DNA of 64,000 nt from Streptomyces resistomycificus (GCF_001514265.1 NZ_KQ948988.1:62001-126000); one strand, 5' to 3'. Numbered from the stretch's first letter, positions 8,337 to 20,654 are shown. Notes: generated from the sequence alone by a model not told the origin. Program-made: numbers and translations.

Positions 8337-10001
8337 ATGGGACCCGTACTCGCCGGCGTGCTCCAGCTGCTCGCGCTCATGGCAGCGCTCGCACTCGCCT
8401 ACGTCCCCCTCGGTAACCACATGGCCGAGGTCTACTCGTCCGACCGGCACTGGCGCGTCGAGAAGTGGATCTACCGGGGCATCGGCGCCGACCCGGACAC
8501 CGAGATGCGCTGGCCCGCGTACCTGCGCGGCGTCCTCGCCTTCTCGGTGGTCGGTGTCCTCTTCCTGTATCTGCTCCAGCGGCTCCAGGGTGTGCTGCCC
8601 GGCTCGCTGGGCTTCACGTCGATCGACCCGGACCAGGCGTTCAACACCGCCGCCTCCTTCGTCACCAACACCAACTGGCAGTCGTACTACGGCGAACAGG
8701 CCATGGGCCACGTCGTGCAGACCGCCGGTCTGGCGGTGCAGAACTTCGTCTCCGCGGCCGTGGGCATCGCGGTGGCGGTGGCCCTCGTGCGCGGGTTCGC
8801 CCGCTCGCGGACCGGTGAACTCGGCAACTTCTGGTCGGACATGGTGCGCTCAGTCACCCGCGTCCTGCTGCCGATGTCCGTCGTCGCCGCAATCGTCCTG
8901 GTCGCCTGCGGTGTCGTCCAGAACTTCTCCGGCATCCACGAAGTGGGTCAGTTCATGGGCGGCGACCAGCAGTGGAACGGCGGCGCGGTCGCCTCGCAGG
9001 AGGCCATCAAGGAGATCGGAACCAACGGCGGAGGCTACTTCAGCGCCAACTCCGCCCACCCCTTCGAGAACCCGACCCCGTTCACGAACCTCTTCGAGAT
9101 CTTCCTGCTGCTGGTCATCCCCTTCTCGCTGACCCGCACCTTCGGCCTCATGGTCGGCTCCGTCAAGCAGGGATACGCGATCCTCGCGGCCATGAGCACC
9201 ATCTGGGTCGGCTTCGTCGCGCTCATGATGTGGACCGAATTCGCCCACCACGGACCGGCGTTCGACATCGCGGGCGGGGCGATGGAGGGCAAGGAGACCC
9301 GCATCGGGGTAGGCGCCTCGTCGATCTTCGCGGTGTCGACGACGCTCACCTCGACCGGCGCCGTGGACTCCTCCCACTCCTCGTTCACCGGCCTGGGCGG
9401 CGGCATCGCCCTGCTCGGCATGCAACTCGGCGAGATCGCGCCCGGCGGCACCGGGTCCGGCCTCTACGGCATGCTGGTCATGGCGGTCATCGCGGTGTTC
9501 ATCGCCGGTCTGATGGTCGGCCGAACGCCCGAGTACCTCGGCAAGAAGATCGGCACCCGCGAGATCAAGTCGGCGGCCTGCTACCTTCTCGTCACCCCGG
9601 CCCTGGTGCTCGTCCTCACCGCCGCGGCGATGGCCCTGCCCACCCCGGCCCACTCCATGACCAACAGCGGCGCCCACGGGTTCTCCGAGATCCTGTACGC
9701 CTACAGCTCGGCCGCCAACAACAACGGCTCGGCGTTCGCCGGGCTGAACGCCGACACCCAGTGGTTCAACACCACGCTGGGGCTGGCCATGGTGCTGGGC
9801 CGCTTCCTGCCGATGGTGTTCGTGCTGGCGCTGGCCGGCTCGCTCGCGGAGCAGCAGCCGACACCGGCGACCGCGGGCACCCTGCGCACCGAGAAGCCTC
9901 TGTTCACGGGCCTGTTGGTGGGCGCGATCCTGATCATCACCGGTCTGACCTACTTCCCGGCCCTGGCACTGGGTCCGCTGGCCGAGGGGCTGGCGTCATG
10001 A
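8337..10001 (+). CDS. kdpA: K(+)-transporting ATPase subunit A (potassium-binding channel-like subunit)
   Basis: A 554-residue polytopic membrane protein, close to the E. coli length. It selects K+ and passes it to KdpB. The family motifs are visible: YFAxx-type N-terminal helix, [14 protein letters not shown] (first selectivity-filter region), [20 protein letters not shown] (second), [20 protein letters not shown] (third) and [15 protein letters not shown] (fourth). The stop overlaps an ATG (ATGA at 9998) that leads into kdpB. Confidence 0.97.
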   Translation: MGPVLAGVLQLLALMAALALAYVPLGNHMAEVYSSDRHWRVEKWIYRGIGADPDTEMRWPAYLRGVLAFSVVGVLFLYLLQRLQGVLPGSLGFTSIDPDQAFNTAASFVTNTNWQSYYGEQAMGHVVQTAGLAVQNFVSAAVGIAVAVALVRGFARSRTGELGNFWSDMVRSVTRVLLPMSVVAAIVLVACGVVQNFSGIHEVGQFMGGDQQWNGGAVASQEAIKEIGTNGGGYFSANSAHPFENPTPFTNLFEIFLLLVIPFSLTRTFGLMVGSVKQGYAILAAMSTIWVGFVALMMWTEFAHHGPAFDIAGGAMEGKETRIGVGASSIFAVSTTLTSTGAVDSSHSSFTGLGGGIALLGMQLGEIAPGGTGSGLYGMLVMAVIAVFIAGLMVGRTPEYLGKKIGTREIKSAACYLLVTPALVLVLTAAAMALPTPAHSMTNSGAHGFSEILYAYSSAANNNGSAFAGLNADTQWFNTTLGLAMVLGRFLPMVFVLALAGSLAEQQPTPATAGTLRTEKPLFTGLLVGAILIITGLTYFPALALGPLAEGLAS

Positions 10002-10030
10002 CAACCGACGCGACGAGGCAGGAGGACGCG

Positions 10031-12136
10031 ATGTCCACCACAGCCACCCCGGCCCGGGCGCCGCACGGCGGCCTCCCCACCGGGCACAAGCCCGCCCAGG
10101 GCCGCGTGGGAGCGGGCCTCTTCGACCCCGGTCAGCTGCTGAAGTCGCTGCCGGACGCCTTCCGCAAGCTCGACCCGCGGGTGACGGCCAAGTCACCGGT
10201 GATGTTCGTGGTGTGGATCGGCTCGGTGCTGACCACCGTGTTCTCGTTCAGGGACCCGGGCGACTGGTTCGGCTGGACGATCAGCGTCTGGCTGTGGCTG
10301 ACCGTCGTCTTCGCCAACCTGGCGGAGGCGGTGGCCGAGGGCCGGGGCAAGGCGCAGGCCGACACGCTGCGCAAGGCCAAGACCGGCACGGTGGCCCGAC
10401 GGCTCACCCGGGACGGTGCGGAAGAGCGCGTCCCCGGTACCGAGTTGACGATCGGTGACCTGGTCGTCTGCGAAGCCGGTGACAGCATCCCCGGCGACGG
10501 TGACGTCGTCGAGGGCGTGGCCAGCGTCGACGAGTCCGCCATCACCGGCGAGTCGGCACCGGTCATCCGGGAGTCCGGCGGCGACCGCTCGGCGGTCACC
10601 GGCGGTACGAAGGTCCTCTCCGACCGGATCGTCGTCAAGATCACGACGCGGCCGGGGGAGACCTTCATCGACCGGATGATCGGTCTGGTCGAGGGTGCGG
10701 CACGGCAGAAGACGCCGAACGAGATCGCGCTGAACATCCTGCTCGCCTCGCTGACGATCGTCTTCCTGCTCGCGGTGGCGACCCTGCCCCCCTTCGCGGA
10801 CTACGCGGGGGCACATCTGACGATGGTCGTGCTGGTGGCCCTGCTGGTCTGTCTCATCCCCACCACGATCGGCGCGCTGCTGTCCGCGATCGGCATCGCC
10901 GGCATGGACCGGCTGGTGCAGCGCAACGTACTGGCCATGTCCGGCCGTGCGGTGGAGGCCGCCGGTGACGTCTCCACCCTGCTGCTGGACAAGACCGGCA
11001 CCATCACCCTCGGCAACCGGCAGGCGTGCGCGTTCGTGCCGGTGAGCGGAACGACGGAGGCCGAACTCGCCGCCGCGGCCGAGCTGTCGTCACTGGCCGA
11101 CGAGACGCCCGAGGGCCGCTCCGTCGTCGCACTGGCGAAGGAGGAGTACGGACTGCGTGAACGCCGTGAGGGCGAACCGGCCGGAGCCGAGTGGATCGCT
11201 TTCACCGCCCGGACCCGGATGTCGGGCGTGGACGTCGACGGGCGGAAGATCCGCAAGGGCGCGGCCGGATCGGTCGTCGCCTGGGTGCGGGAGCAGGGCG
11301 GCGAGGTGCCCGAGGACGCCGGCGCGCTCGCCGACCGGATCTCCGGGGCGGGCGGTACGCCGCTGCTCGTGGCCGTCGAAGACGCGGAAGGCGCACGGGT
11401 GTTGGGCGTCATCCACCTCAAGGACGTCGTCAAGGAGGGCATGCGCGAGAGGTTCGACGAACTGCGCCGGATGGGCATCAGGACCGTCATGGTCACGGGC
11501 GACAACCCGCTGACGGCGAAGGCCATCGCGCGCGAGGCCGGTGTCGACGACTTCCTCGCGGAGGCCACGCCCGAGGACAAGATGGCGCTGATCAAGCGGG
11601 AGCAGGCGGGCGGCAGGCTCGTCGCGATGACCGGCGACGGCACCAACGACGCACCGGCCCTCGCCCAGGCCGACGTCGGCGTCGCGATGAACACGGGCAC
11701 GTCGGCCGCGAAGGAGGCCGGCAACATGGTCGACCTCGACTCCGACCCGACCAAGCTCATCGAGATCGTCGAGATCGGCAAGCAACTCCTCATCACCCGG
11801 GGCGCGTTGACGACGTTCTCCATCGCCAACGACGTCGCGAAGTACTTCGCGATCATCCCGGCGCTGTTCGCGGCCGTCCATCCGGGTTTGAACAGGCTCA
11901 ACATCATGGGCCTGTCGTCGCCGGACTCCGCGATCCTGTCGGCGGTGATCTTCAACGCGCTGATCATCGTCGCGCTGGTCCCGCTCTCCCTGAAGGGGGT
12001 GCGGTACCGGCCGGTGAGCGCGGACAGGATGCTCCGCCGCAACCTGACGATCTACGGCGTTGGCGGCCTGATCGCCCCCTTCGTCGGCATCAAGCTCATC
12101 GACCTGCTCGTCTCCGCCATCCCCGGGATCGGGTGA
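10031..12136 (+). CDS. kdpB: K(+)-transporting P-type ATPase subunit B
   Basis: A 701-residue P-type ATPase. It carries the TGES actuator loop (SAITGESAP), the phosphorylation motif DKTGTIT with Asp320, the [14 protein letters not shown] and [21 protein letters not shown] hinge motifs and the C-terminal membrane helices. It drives K+ import by ATP hydrolysis. I chose the ATG at 10031 because AGGAGG sits five bases before it. An in-frame ATG at 9998 overlaps the kdpA stop and would add 11 residues; coupling from kdpA could use either. Confidence 0.95.
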   Translation: MSTTATPARAPHGGLPTGHKPAQGRVGAGLFDPGQLLKSLPDAFRKLDPRVTAKSPVMFVVWIGSVLTTVFSFRDPGDWFGWTISVWLWLTVVFANLAEAVAEGRGKAQADTLRKAKTGTVARRLTRDGAEERVPGTELTIGDLVVCEAGDSIPGDGDVVEGVASVDESAITGESAPVIRESGGDRSAVTGGTKVLSDRIVVKITTRPGETFIDRMIGLVEGAARQKTPNEIALNILLASLTIVFLLAVATLPPFADYAGAHLTMVVLVALLVCLIPTTIGALLSAIGIAGMDRLVQRNVLAMSGRAVEAAGDVSTLLLDKTGTITLGNRQACAFVPVSGTTEAELAAAAELSSLADETPEGRSVVALAKEEYGLRERREGEPAGAEWIAFTARTRMSGVDVDGRKIRKGAAGSVVAWVREQGGEVPEDAGALADRISGAGGTPLLVAVEDAEGARVLGVIHLKDVVKEGMRERFDELRRMGIRTVMVTGDNPLTAKAIAREAGVDDFLAEATPEDKMALIKREQAGGRLVAMTGDGTNDAPALAQADVGVAMNTGTSAAKEAGNMVDLDSDPTKLIEIVEIGKQLLITRGALTTFSIANDVAKYFAIIPALFAAVHPGLNRLNIMGLSSPDSAILSAVIFNALIIVALVPLSLKGVRYRPVSADRMLRRNLTIYGVGGLIAPFVGIKLIDLLVSAIPGIG

Positions 12137-12142
12137 AGGACC

Positions 12143-12811
12143 ATGAACAACTCGGTAAGGAACACCGCCCGGTTGCTGGCAGCGGGCCTGCGCGCCCTCC
12201 TCGTGCTGACCCTGGCGACCGGCGTCATCTACCCGCTGGTGGTCACCGGCATCGCCCAGGGGCTGTTCAGCCACCAGGCGAACGGCTCCGAGATCAAGGC
12301 GGACGGCAGGGTCGTCGGCTCCTCGCTCATCGGCCAGTCGTACAACCTGCCGCTGAAGAAAGGCCAAGAGACCCCGGAGCCCGACCTGAAGTGGTTCCAG
12401 GGGCGCCCGCAGAACGGCCTGGGCACCAACGACGTCAACACCCGGTACAAGCTGATCCTCTCCGGCGCCACCAACCGGTCCGGTGACAACAAGGAGCTGA
12501 TCGACTGGGTGACGGCCGCCAAGGCGGCGGTCGTCAAGGACAACTCGACGGCCGGCTACGAGGTCAGCCCCTCCGACGTCCCAGCCGACGCCGTCACCTC
12601 CTCCGGCTCCGGCCTCGACCCGGACATCTCACCGCAGTACGCGAAGATCCAGATCCACCGGGTCGCGGAGCGAAACGGACTGTCCGCGGACCAGGTGGAG
12701 AAGCTGGTGGAGGACCACACCGACGGTCGCACCCTCGGCTTCATCGGGGAGCCTCGGGTGAACGTCCTGGAACTCAACATCGCGCTCGAGGAACTCGTGG
12801 CGAGGAGCTGA
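12143..12811 (+). CDS. kdpC: K(+)-transporting ATPase subunit C
   Basis: A 222-residue protein with one N-terminal membrane helix (LLAAGLRALLVLTLATGVIY) and a periplasm-facing-type domain. It shows the family motifs GSSLIGQSY, W-FQGRPQ and, near the C-terminus, SPQYAKIQIHRVA and VNVLELNIAL. KdpC is needed for assembly and K+ affinity of the pump. It ends the operon; a strong hairpin follows 21 bases after the stop. Confidence 0.95.
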   Translation: MNNSVRNTARLLAAGLRALLVLTLATGVIYPLVVTGIAQGLFSHQANGSEIKADGRVVGSSLIGQSYNLPLKKGQETPEPDLKWFQGRPQNGLGTNDVNTRYKLILSGATNRSGDNKELIDWVTAAKAAVVKDNSTAGYEVSPSDVPADAVTSSGSGLDPDISPQYAKIQIHRVAERNGLSADQVEKLVEDHTDGRTLGFIGEPRVNVLELNIALEELVARS

Positions 12812-12831
12812 TGGCGTGAGGGAGCTCCCCT

Positions 12832-12880
12832 CGCACCGGGTGCCGCCGCACCCCCGGTGGGTGCGGCGGCACCCGGTGCG
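12832..12880. terminator. Bidirectional terminator between kdpC and murA
   Basis: A perfect 22-bp inverted repeat (12832-12853 with 12859-12880) around the 5-base loop CCGGT. It lies between two convergent genes, so it can serve both. There is no T-run, as is usual in Streptomyces. Confidence 0.85.
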
Positions 12881-12882
12881 CC

Positions 12883-14412
12883 TCAGATGTCCCTGAACGT
12901 CTCGATCTGTGCGCCGATCGAGTTCAGCCGCTCGGCCAGATCCTCGTACCCGCGGTTGATGACGTACACGTTGCGCAGCACGGACGTGCCCTCGGCCGCC
13001 ATCATCGCCAGCAGGACGACCACGGCGGGGCGCAGCGCGGGCGGGCACATCATCTCGGCGGCGCGCCAGCGGGTCGGACCCTCGACCAGGACCCGGTGCG
13101 GATCCAGCAACTGGAGCCGTCCGCCGAGGCGGTTGAGGTCCGTCAGGTAGATCGCCCGGTTGTCGTAGACCCAGTCGTGGATCAGGGTCTTGCCCGACGC
13201 GACCGCCGCGATGGCCGCGAAGAACGGGACGTTGTCGATGTTCAGGCCGGGGAACGGCATCGGGTGGATCTTGTCGATCGGCGCCTCCAGCTTGGAGGGC
13301 CGGACGGTGAGGTCCACCAGGCGGGTGCGGCCGTTGTCCGCGAAGTACTCGGGCGTGCGGTCGTGGTCGAGACCCATCTCCTCCAGGACCGCGAGCTCGA
13401 TCTCCAGGAACTCGATGGGCACCCGGCGCACCGTCAGCTCCGACTCCGTGACGACCGCGGCGGCCAGCAGGCTCATCGCCTCGACCGGGTCCTCGGAGGG
13501 GGAGTAGTCGACGTCCACGTCGATGTTCGGCACGCCGTGCACGGTGAGCGTGGTGGTGCCGATGCCCTCGACCCGGACGCCCAGGGCCTCCAGGAAGAAG
13601 CACAGGTCCTGGACCATGTAGTTGGAGGAGGCGTTGCGGATGACCGTGACGCCGTCGTGCCGGGCGGCGGCCAGCAGCGCGTTCTCGGTGACCGTGTCGC
13701 CGCGCTCGGTCAGGACGATCGGGCGGTCCGGGCGGACGGCCCGGTCGACCATGGCGTGGTACTGCCCCTCGGTCGCCGCGACCTCCAGCCCGAAGCGGCG
13801 CAGCGCGATCATGTGCGGTTCGATGGTCCGCGTACCGAGGTCGCAACCGCCGGCGTACGGCAGCTTGAAGTGGCTCATGCGGTGCAGCAGCGGACCGAGG
13901 AACATGATGATGGACCGGGTCCGTACGGCGGCGTCCGCGTCGATCGCCGTCATGTTCAGCTCGGCCGGGGGCACCAGTTCGAGGTCGACGCCGTCGTTGA
14001 TCCAGCGGGTGCGCACGCCGATGGAGTTGAGCACCTCCAGCAGCCGGTAGACCTCCTCGATGCGGGCGACCCGGCGCAGTACCGTGCGCCCCTGGTTGAG
14101 GAGCGAGGCGCACAGCAGTGCCACGCACGCGTTCTTGCTCGTCTTCACGTCGATCGCGCCGGACAGCCGTCGGCCGCCGACCACCCGCAGGTGCATCGGG
14201 CCCGCGTAGCCCAGAGAGACGATTTCGCTGTCCAGTGCTTCACCGATTCGGGCGATCATCTCAAGGCTGATGTTCTGATTGCCGCGCTCGATGCGATTGA
14301 CGGCGCTCTGACTGGTGCCGAGCGCCTCGGCAAGCTGCGACTGTGTCCAGCCCCGGTGCTGCCGGGCGTCACGGATGAGCTTGCCGATGCGTACGAGGTA
14401 GTCGTCTGCCAT
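12883..14412 (-). CDS. MurA-family UDP-GlcNAc 1-carboxyvinyltransferase with N-terminal XRE helix-turn-helix domain
   Basis: A 509-residue fusion. Residues about 8-62 form a Cro/C1-type HTH (TQSQLAEALGTSQSAVNRIE), and residues about 73-505 are a full EPSP-synthase-fold MurA. The UDP-GlcNAc site KTSKNACVAL (Lys-Asn pair) and the active-site loop YAGGCDLGTRTIEPH with Cys190 (equivalent of E. coli Cys115) are present, so catalysis looks possible. MurA makes the first committed peptidoglycan precursor from PEP and UDP-GlcNAc. I recall a similar fused paralogue beside aconitase in S. coelicolor (SCO5998), separate from the main murA. The HTH suggests DNA binding, perhaps autoregulation by precursor level; this is inference. 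Confidence 0.9.
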   Translation of the reverse strand: MADDYLVRIGKLIRDARQHRGWTQSQLAEALGTSQSAVNRIERGNQNISLEMIARIGEALDSEIVSLGYAGPMHLRVVGGRRLSGAIDVKTSKNACVALLCASLLNQGRTVLRRVARIEEVYRLLEVLNSIGVRTRWINDGVDLELVPPAELNMTAIDADAAVRTRSIIMFLGPLLHRMSHFKLPYAGGCDLGTRTIEPHMIALRRFGLEVAATEGQYHAMVDRAVRPDRPIVLTERGDTVTENALLAAARHDGVTVIRNASSNYMVQDLCFFLEALGVRVEGIGTTTLTVHGVPNIDVDVDYSPSEDPVEAMSLLAAAVVTESELTVRRVPIEFLEIELAVLEEMGLDHDRTPEYFADNGRTRLVDLTVRPSKLEAPIDKIHPMPFPGLNIDNVPFFAAIAAVASGKTLIHDWVYDNRAIYLTDLNRLGGRLQLLDPHRVLVEGPTRWRAAEMMCPPALRPAVVVLLAMMAAEGTSVLRNVYVINRGYEDLAERLNSIGAQIETFRDI

Positions 14413-14496
14413 GAGGCTGAGGCTATCTCAGATATGAGATGCCGCCTCTCGGGGGGTCCGTTCGGGTGATGCCCCTGTGGCGCGCCTGAGGACGCG

Positions 14497-14697
14497 TCAA
14501 CGACGCTTGGCGGTACGGGTACGACGCCACCCGAAGGGTCCGGGCAAATCCATCGATGTCGTACGGCGTCCGGTGCTGCTGTGGGTGTGCTTGGGCCCGT
14601 GGCTGCCGCCACCGGTGGTGATGGACCAGGAGCGCCGGTTGATGTTCAGCTTCACTCCGGGCAGGATCCGGAAGCTCTTGCGGAAGGTGAGGGGCAT
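14497..14697 (-). CDS. DUF4236 family small protein
   Basis: A 66-residue basic protein starting MPLTFRKSFRILPGVKLNIN, followed by RRSWSITTGG and a basic C-terminus. The 'RKSF-LPG-KLNIN' opening is the DUF4236 signature found in short bacterial and phage-associated proteins of unknown function. The ATG at 14697 has GGAGG eight bases upstream. The divergent region beyond it, up to acnA, is non-coding. Confidence 0.8.
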   Translation of the reverse strand: MPLTFRKSFRILPGVKLNINRRSWSITTGGGSHGPKHTHSSTGRRTTSMDLPGPFGWRRTRTAKRR

Positions 14698-15364
14698 GTG
14701 GGCCTCCGTTCGGGTCGGTCGGGTACTGCCAACTCCCTTCGGATACCCCGGGTTGGCGAACTGATGACCGGATGTCCGGCCGGGCGGCAGGCGCCCGCGC
14801 CGACGGATGGGGCTCCGTTGACGCTCCAGGTGGACGACCTGGAGGAGGCTCGGCGGGCCGTGGACCTCGGCGCCGACGCCAACGCGGCAGGGCGCTGGGC
14901 GGGCGGGCGCGGTGTCCGGAGCGAACGGTCGACGCCCGCCGTTCGTGCCCGTCCTGGTGGACCTCGCGGCGCCGGTGCCGGCCCTGGCGGCCGGGGGTGT
15001 CGACGGCGGGGCCGAGGTCGACCCCGTCGGCGATATCCGTGCGGGCGGGACGGTCGGGCCCACGTGCGGCGGGGCGTCCTCCCGCACCGAGAGCCGAGTG
15101 GCGGTGAGCCCCGCGTTCGGGTCGGCGAGCCCACCGGTGTTTCCCGACGGCTCGATCAGCTCGATCGTGCCGCCGCCGCCGTGACCACGGTCACCGCCGC
15201 CACCCGGGGGAGCGCGTTGTCGGGTAGGTCCCCGGCCTCGGCCGCCCAGGTTCGCTGACGCCTTGGCCCGTGCCGCGGGGCGGGGCACGGAGCCGGGCAT
15301 CGGCCTGTGTCGAAGACATCACAGGGAGGCCGGGCATGACCAACCCGGCCCCATGTACTAGAGT
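14698..15364. other. Intergenic stretch without a recognisable gene
   Basis: About 670 bases between the DUF4236 start and the aconitase regulatory region. Several frames are open because of the high GC, but none has a ribosome binding site together with a recognisable protein, and the translations are Arg/Pro/Gly-rich noise. A short stretch reading LTLQVDDLEEARRAVDLGADANAAG (about 14819-14890, plus strand) looks gene-like but is soon lost, so a decayed gene is possible. Confidence 0.5.
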
Positions 15365-15382
15365 TATCTCGACATCGAGATA
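15365..15382. promoter_or_regulatory. Inverted repeat TATCTCGA-CA-TCGAGATA upstream of acnA (MarR/TamR-type operator candidate)
   Basis: A perfect 8-bp inverted repeat with a 2-base centre, in a clearly AT-richer patch 129 bases before the acnA start. MarR-family repressors bind such 18-bp palindromes. In S. coelicolor the MarR-type regulator TamR controls the aconitase gene sacA. I propose this as the equivalent site; the link is inference. Confidence 0.55.
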
Positions 15383-15424
15383 TCTGCCGAGGCGCACCGC
15401 GGTCGCCACTCCAGTAAGGCATAC

Positions 15425-15443
15425 CTAACTTAGCCTGACCTTA
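15425..15443 (-). promoter_or_regulatory. Iron-box-like site (DmdR/IdeR type) upstream of acnA
   Basis: The minus strand reads TAAGGTCAGGCTAAGTTAG, which matches the DmdR1/IdeR consensus TTAGGTTAGGCTAACCTAA at 14 of 19 positions by my count. It sits 67 bases before the aconitase start. Aconitase needs a 4Fe-4S cluster, so iron-dependent control is plausible; whether it represses or activates cannot be told. Confidence 0.5.
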
Positions 15444-15444
15444 G

Positions 15445-18228
<2,784 letters not shown>

Positions 18229-18252
18229 GCGGCACGGCAGGGCGGTAGCCGA

Positions 18253-18283
18253 GGGCCGCATCCCCGTCACGGGGGTGCGGCCC
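18253..18283 (+). terminator. Rho-independent-type hairpin after acnA
   Basis: A 14-bp stem GGGCCGCATCCCCG / CGGGGGTGCGGCCC with one G-U pair and a 3-base loop, 24 bases after the aconitase stop. Confidence 0.8.
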
Positions 18284-18442
18284 TTCGCCGTGTCCCCGGC
18301 ACTGGCACCTACCAGGTCACCGTGCTGGACCACATGACCGACCTGTGGATCGACGTGGACGGTACCGCTGGTCAGGCGTAACGTGCTTTCGCGCACGCTC
18401 TTCCGCGGGCCGTTTCGTCATCGCCCGTGGGGGGCCGTCGCC

Positions 18443-19147
18443 ATGTCCGCATCCAGTGAACTCCGTCCGCGTCGCATGCTGCCGAGCGGAACACCGCATT
18501 CGGCACGCGGTCTGCTGGCCGCGGTGTCGGTCGCGGTCGGGATCGTCGCCCTGAGCGACCTCTTCGCCGTCTTCGCCGGAGCCCGGATCACCATGCTCAT
18601 CGACGAGGACCAGGGGTTCGCCGTAGCGCCCCAGCGAAGGCTGGACGCCGCCTACTCGCTCTACGAGTCCGCCGGCGATTTCCAGAGCGTCGTGTACCTG
18701 CCCTGCGCGATCGTCTTCGTCGTCTGGTTCTTCTGGACGCGCCGCAACACGGGGCTGCTGGCACCGGATCGGTTCAGCAAGGGCCCGGGGTGGGCGATCG
18801 GGGCCTGGCTCATTCCCCTGGTGAACCTGTGGCTGCCGTACCGCATCGCCGTCGACATGTGGGGCGCCGCGACGCCGCTGCCCACTGACGGGGAGCCGTA
18901 CCGGGCATCGATATGGCCCGTGAACCTGTGGTGGGGCCTGTTCGTTTCCAGCACGTTGTTCCGCCGGTACGCCGCGTCGCGATACGAGAGCGCCGAGGCG
19001 CTCACGGAGATCCGAGCCGCGGTGACGCAGTACATGGCAGCGGACGTGCTGAGCGCCGCCGCCGCGGTGGCCGCGGTGTACTTCGCCGTCCGCCTGACGT
19101 CCATGTACTGGCGTAAGGCGACCGCGAGCAGCCCTTACAGCAGGTGA
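18443..19147 (+). CDS. DUF4328 domain membrane protein
   Basis: A 234-residue protein with about four to five membrane helices: ARGLLAAVSVAVGIVALSDL near residue 25, FQSVVYLPCAIVFVVWFFW near 75, then WAIGAWLIPLVNLWLPYRI and NLWWGLFVSSTLF, and a C-terminal helix. The pattern WTRRNTGLLAP...GPGWAIGAWLIPLVNLWLPY is the DUF4328 core. The ATG at 18443 is preceded by a G-rich tract (TGGGGGG); an in-frame GTG at 18383 would add 20 residues. Function unknown. It stands alone between the aconitase terminator and gene fragments. Confidence 0.8.
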   Translation: MSASSELRPRRMLPSGTPHSARGLLAAVSVAVGIVALSDLFAVFAGARITMLIDEDQGFAVAPQRRLDAAYSLYESAGDFQSVVYLPCAIVFVVWFFWTRRNTGLLAPDRFSKGPGWAIGAWLIPLVNLWLPYRIAVDMWGAATPLPTDGEPYRASIWPVNLWWGLFVSSTLFRRYAASRYESAEALTEIRAAVTQYMAADVLSAAAAVAAVYFAVRLTSMYWRKATASSPYSR

Positions 19148-19235
19148 GCGGGCCGGCCATGTTCGGTGGGAAGCTCCGTGGAGGTCGGGGCGGTGACCGT
19201 CTCCCGCCGTGCGGGCAGAGCTGAGGTCGTCCGTC

Positions 19236-19475
19236 ACCTCTGGCATCGTGTGCCTCGTGAGTGAACTTGTCGAGCGCGTTGATGAGCGTGACGAGGTGCT
19301 GGCTGTCGTGGACAGGGGAGAGGCCATCCGGCCAGGGCGGCCTTGACCGTGGGGTGGCTGGCGTCGGCCAGCCGGGCGAGTTCGCGCAGACCGACCTTGC
19401 GCTCGGCCATGGCTGCCGCCAGGTTCTTGGCGATGGCCTGCCCGAGGTGCGCGCCTGGAGGTGCGTCGGTCGCCA
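19236..19475 (-). pseudogene. Frameshifted remnant of an XRE-type helix-turn-helix gene
   Basis: Minus-strand translation gives GAHLGQAIAKNLAAAMAERK and VGLRELARLADASHPTVKAAL, a typical HTH, and after a frame change GLSPVHDSQHLVTLINALDK. The two halves read as one regulator only if a frameshift near 19325 is assumed. No start or ribosome binding site is clear. Confidence 0.45.
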
Positions 19476-19540
19476 GGGTGCCGGTGGGCCAGTCTCCCGT
19501 GGCGAGGTGGTCCCGGGGGGATCACCTCAAGGCGGGCCGC

Positions 19541-19702
19541 ACGCGGACCGTGATCGACGAGGCGGAACGCCTGCACCTGCTGTTCTGCCGGCCCGCGATG
19601 CTGCTCGACTCGCGTGTGGAGGACGCCGAGACCGCACGGATCGAGGACATGGTGGCCGTCCTGGACCGTGCGGTCGCCCGTGCGGAGGATTTGGAGAGGC
19701 AG
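19541..19702 (+). pseudogene. Coding-like fragment, C-terminally truncated
   Basis: The plus strand reads VIDEAERLHLLFCRPAML, LDSRVEDAETARIEDMVAVL and DRAVARAEDLERQMQ with strong third-position GC and a helical, charged composition. It ends abruptly where the methyltransferase fragment on the opposite strand begins (about 19702). I do not recognise the family, and no start codon with a ribosome binding site is visible. Confidence 0.4.
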
Positions 19703-19860
19703 ATGCAGCGCGCGATCGTCACGATGCCGGGGAAGACCGCCGTGTACGCGTCACCGGCGGCTTCGTCGGCCGGGTAGTTGTCCTTGCCGCCCAGCCAGTA
19801 GTTCCAGATCCGGGCCGAGTGCGGTACCGAGGTGTCGATTCTCTGTTCGGGTGTGGACAT
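19700..19860 (-). pseudogene. 5' fragment of a SAM-dependent methyltransferase (DUF574 / Methyltransf_19 type)
   Basis: It starts at ATG 19860 with GAGGAG upstream and reads STPEQRIDTSVPHSARIWNY, WLGGKDNYPADEAAGDAY and TAVFPGIVTIAR, the exact opening of the Streptomyces S-adenosyl methyltransferase family (normally about 270 residues). After about 52 residues the similarity stops at the junction with the plus-strand fragment. The catalytic Rossmann part is missing, so it is a truncated pseudogene. Confidence 0.75.
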
Positions 19861-19979
19861 GGTGGCATCGTCTCCTCGGTCGCAGCGGACGCGTTCGTAC
19901 AGGGATCAGTCGATGTCCAAGGGCAACGATACGTATCCCTGTTCCCCCAGCCGGCACGCGGACCGGTGGCCTCGCACGG

Positions 19980-20654
19980 TCAACCCACGCCGACCGCCGC
20001 CGACTCGTAGCCCGTGATGTCGTCGGGCTTCACCAAGCCGTCCTCGATCGCCCGGGCCAGCATGTCCGCCTTCGTCGGGGCGGTCCTGCCGACCTGCGCG
20101 TACTTGACTCTCGCCCGGCGGATGTACACATCCACCGTGTGGACCGATACCCCCATGCGCCGGGCGACCGAAGCCTTCGACATGGACTGGAACCACCACA
20201 GCAGCGCGGTACGTTCCTGCGAGGACAGCTTGGGTCTGCTCGCGCCGCGATCGCCGACGAGGACCCCCGCGGCCGTCGGTGTGACGTACGGCCTGTCGCC
20301 CGCCGCCGCCAGTACCGCGTTCACCAGGTGCGCCCGTCCTTCGTTCTTCGCGACGAACTCGCACGCTCCGGCCTCCAGCGCTTCGAGCACCACCCGCTGC
20401 TCGGTGAACTGCGAGAAGGCGATGACCCGTTGGCCCGCCGCAGCCAGCGTGGCGATGTCGCCGATCACGAGTCTGCCGTGCAGATTCAGATCGAGGACGA
20501 GGACATCCGCGACACCGGGCTCCACATCCGCGTCTTCGCCGGTGTGCCCCACCGAGATCCGGGGCTCCTCGGACAACCAGGTCTGGATGCCTTCGATGAC
20601 GACAGGGTGATCGTCGACGATGGCAACGGTCAGGGGGCCGGTCGTACGGGCCAT
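19980..20654 (-). CDS. LuxR-family two-component response regulator
   Basis: A protein of 224 residues (229 if GTG 20669 is used). The receiver domain has the acidic pair in TVAIVDDHPVVIEG, phospho-acceptor Asp55 in VLVLDLNLHG and the conserved lysine in EFVAKNEGR. The C-terminal HTH is SKASVARRMGVSVHTVDVYI, a LuxR/NarL type preceded by SSQERTALLWWFQ. The 'LLWW' linker differs from the usual 'EVLRLIA'. It overlaps the end of the upstream sensor gene by 25-40 bases, so the three genes (two sensors, one regulator) form one coupled operon. Confidence 0.88.
   Translation of the reverse strand: MARTTGPLTVAIVDDHPVVIEGIQTWLSEEPRISVGHTGEDADVEPGVADVLVLDLNLHGRLVIGDIATLAAAGQRVIAFSQFTEQRVVLEALEAGACEFVAKNEGRAHLVNAVLAAAGDRPYVTPTAAGVLVGDRGASRPKLSSQERTALLWWFQSMSKASVARRMGVSVHTVDVYIRRARVKYAQVGRTAPTKADMLARAIEDGLVKPDDITGYESAAVGVG

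Noticed and set aside
9998..10030. ATG at 9998 as kdpB start
   Set aside because: Possible by overlap with kdpA, but the ATG at 10031 has a far better ribosome binding site; kept only as an alternative.
14581..15258. 225-codon open frame before aconitase
   Set aside because: No ribosome binding site, no sustained coding character, overlaps DUF4236 antisense. Only a short stretch looks coding-like.
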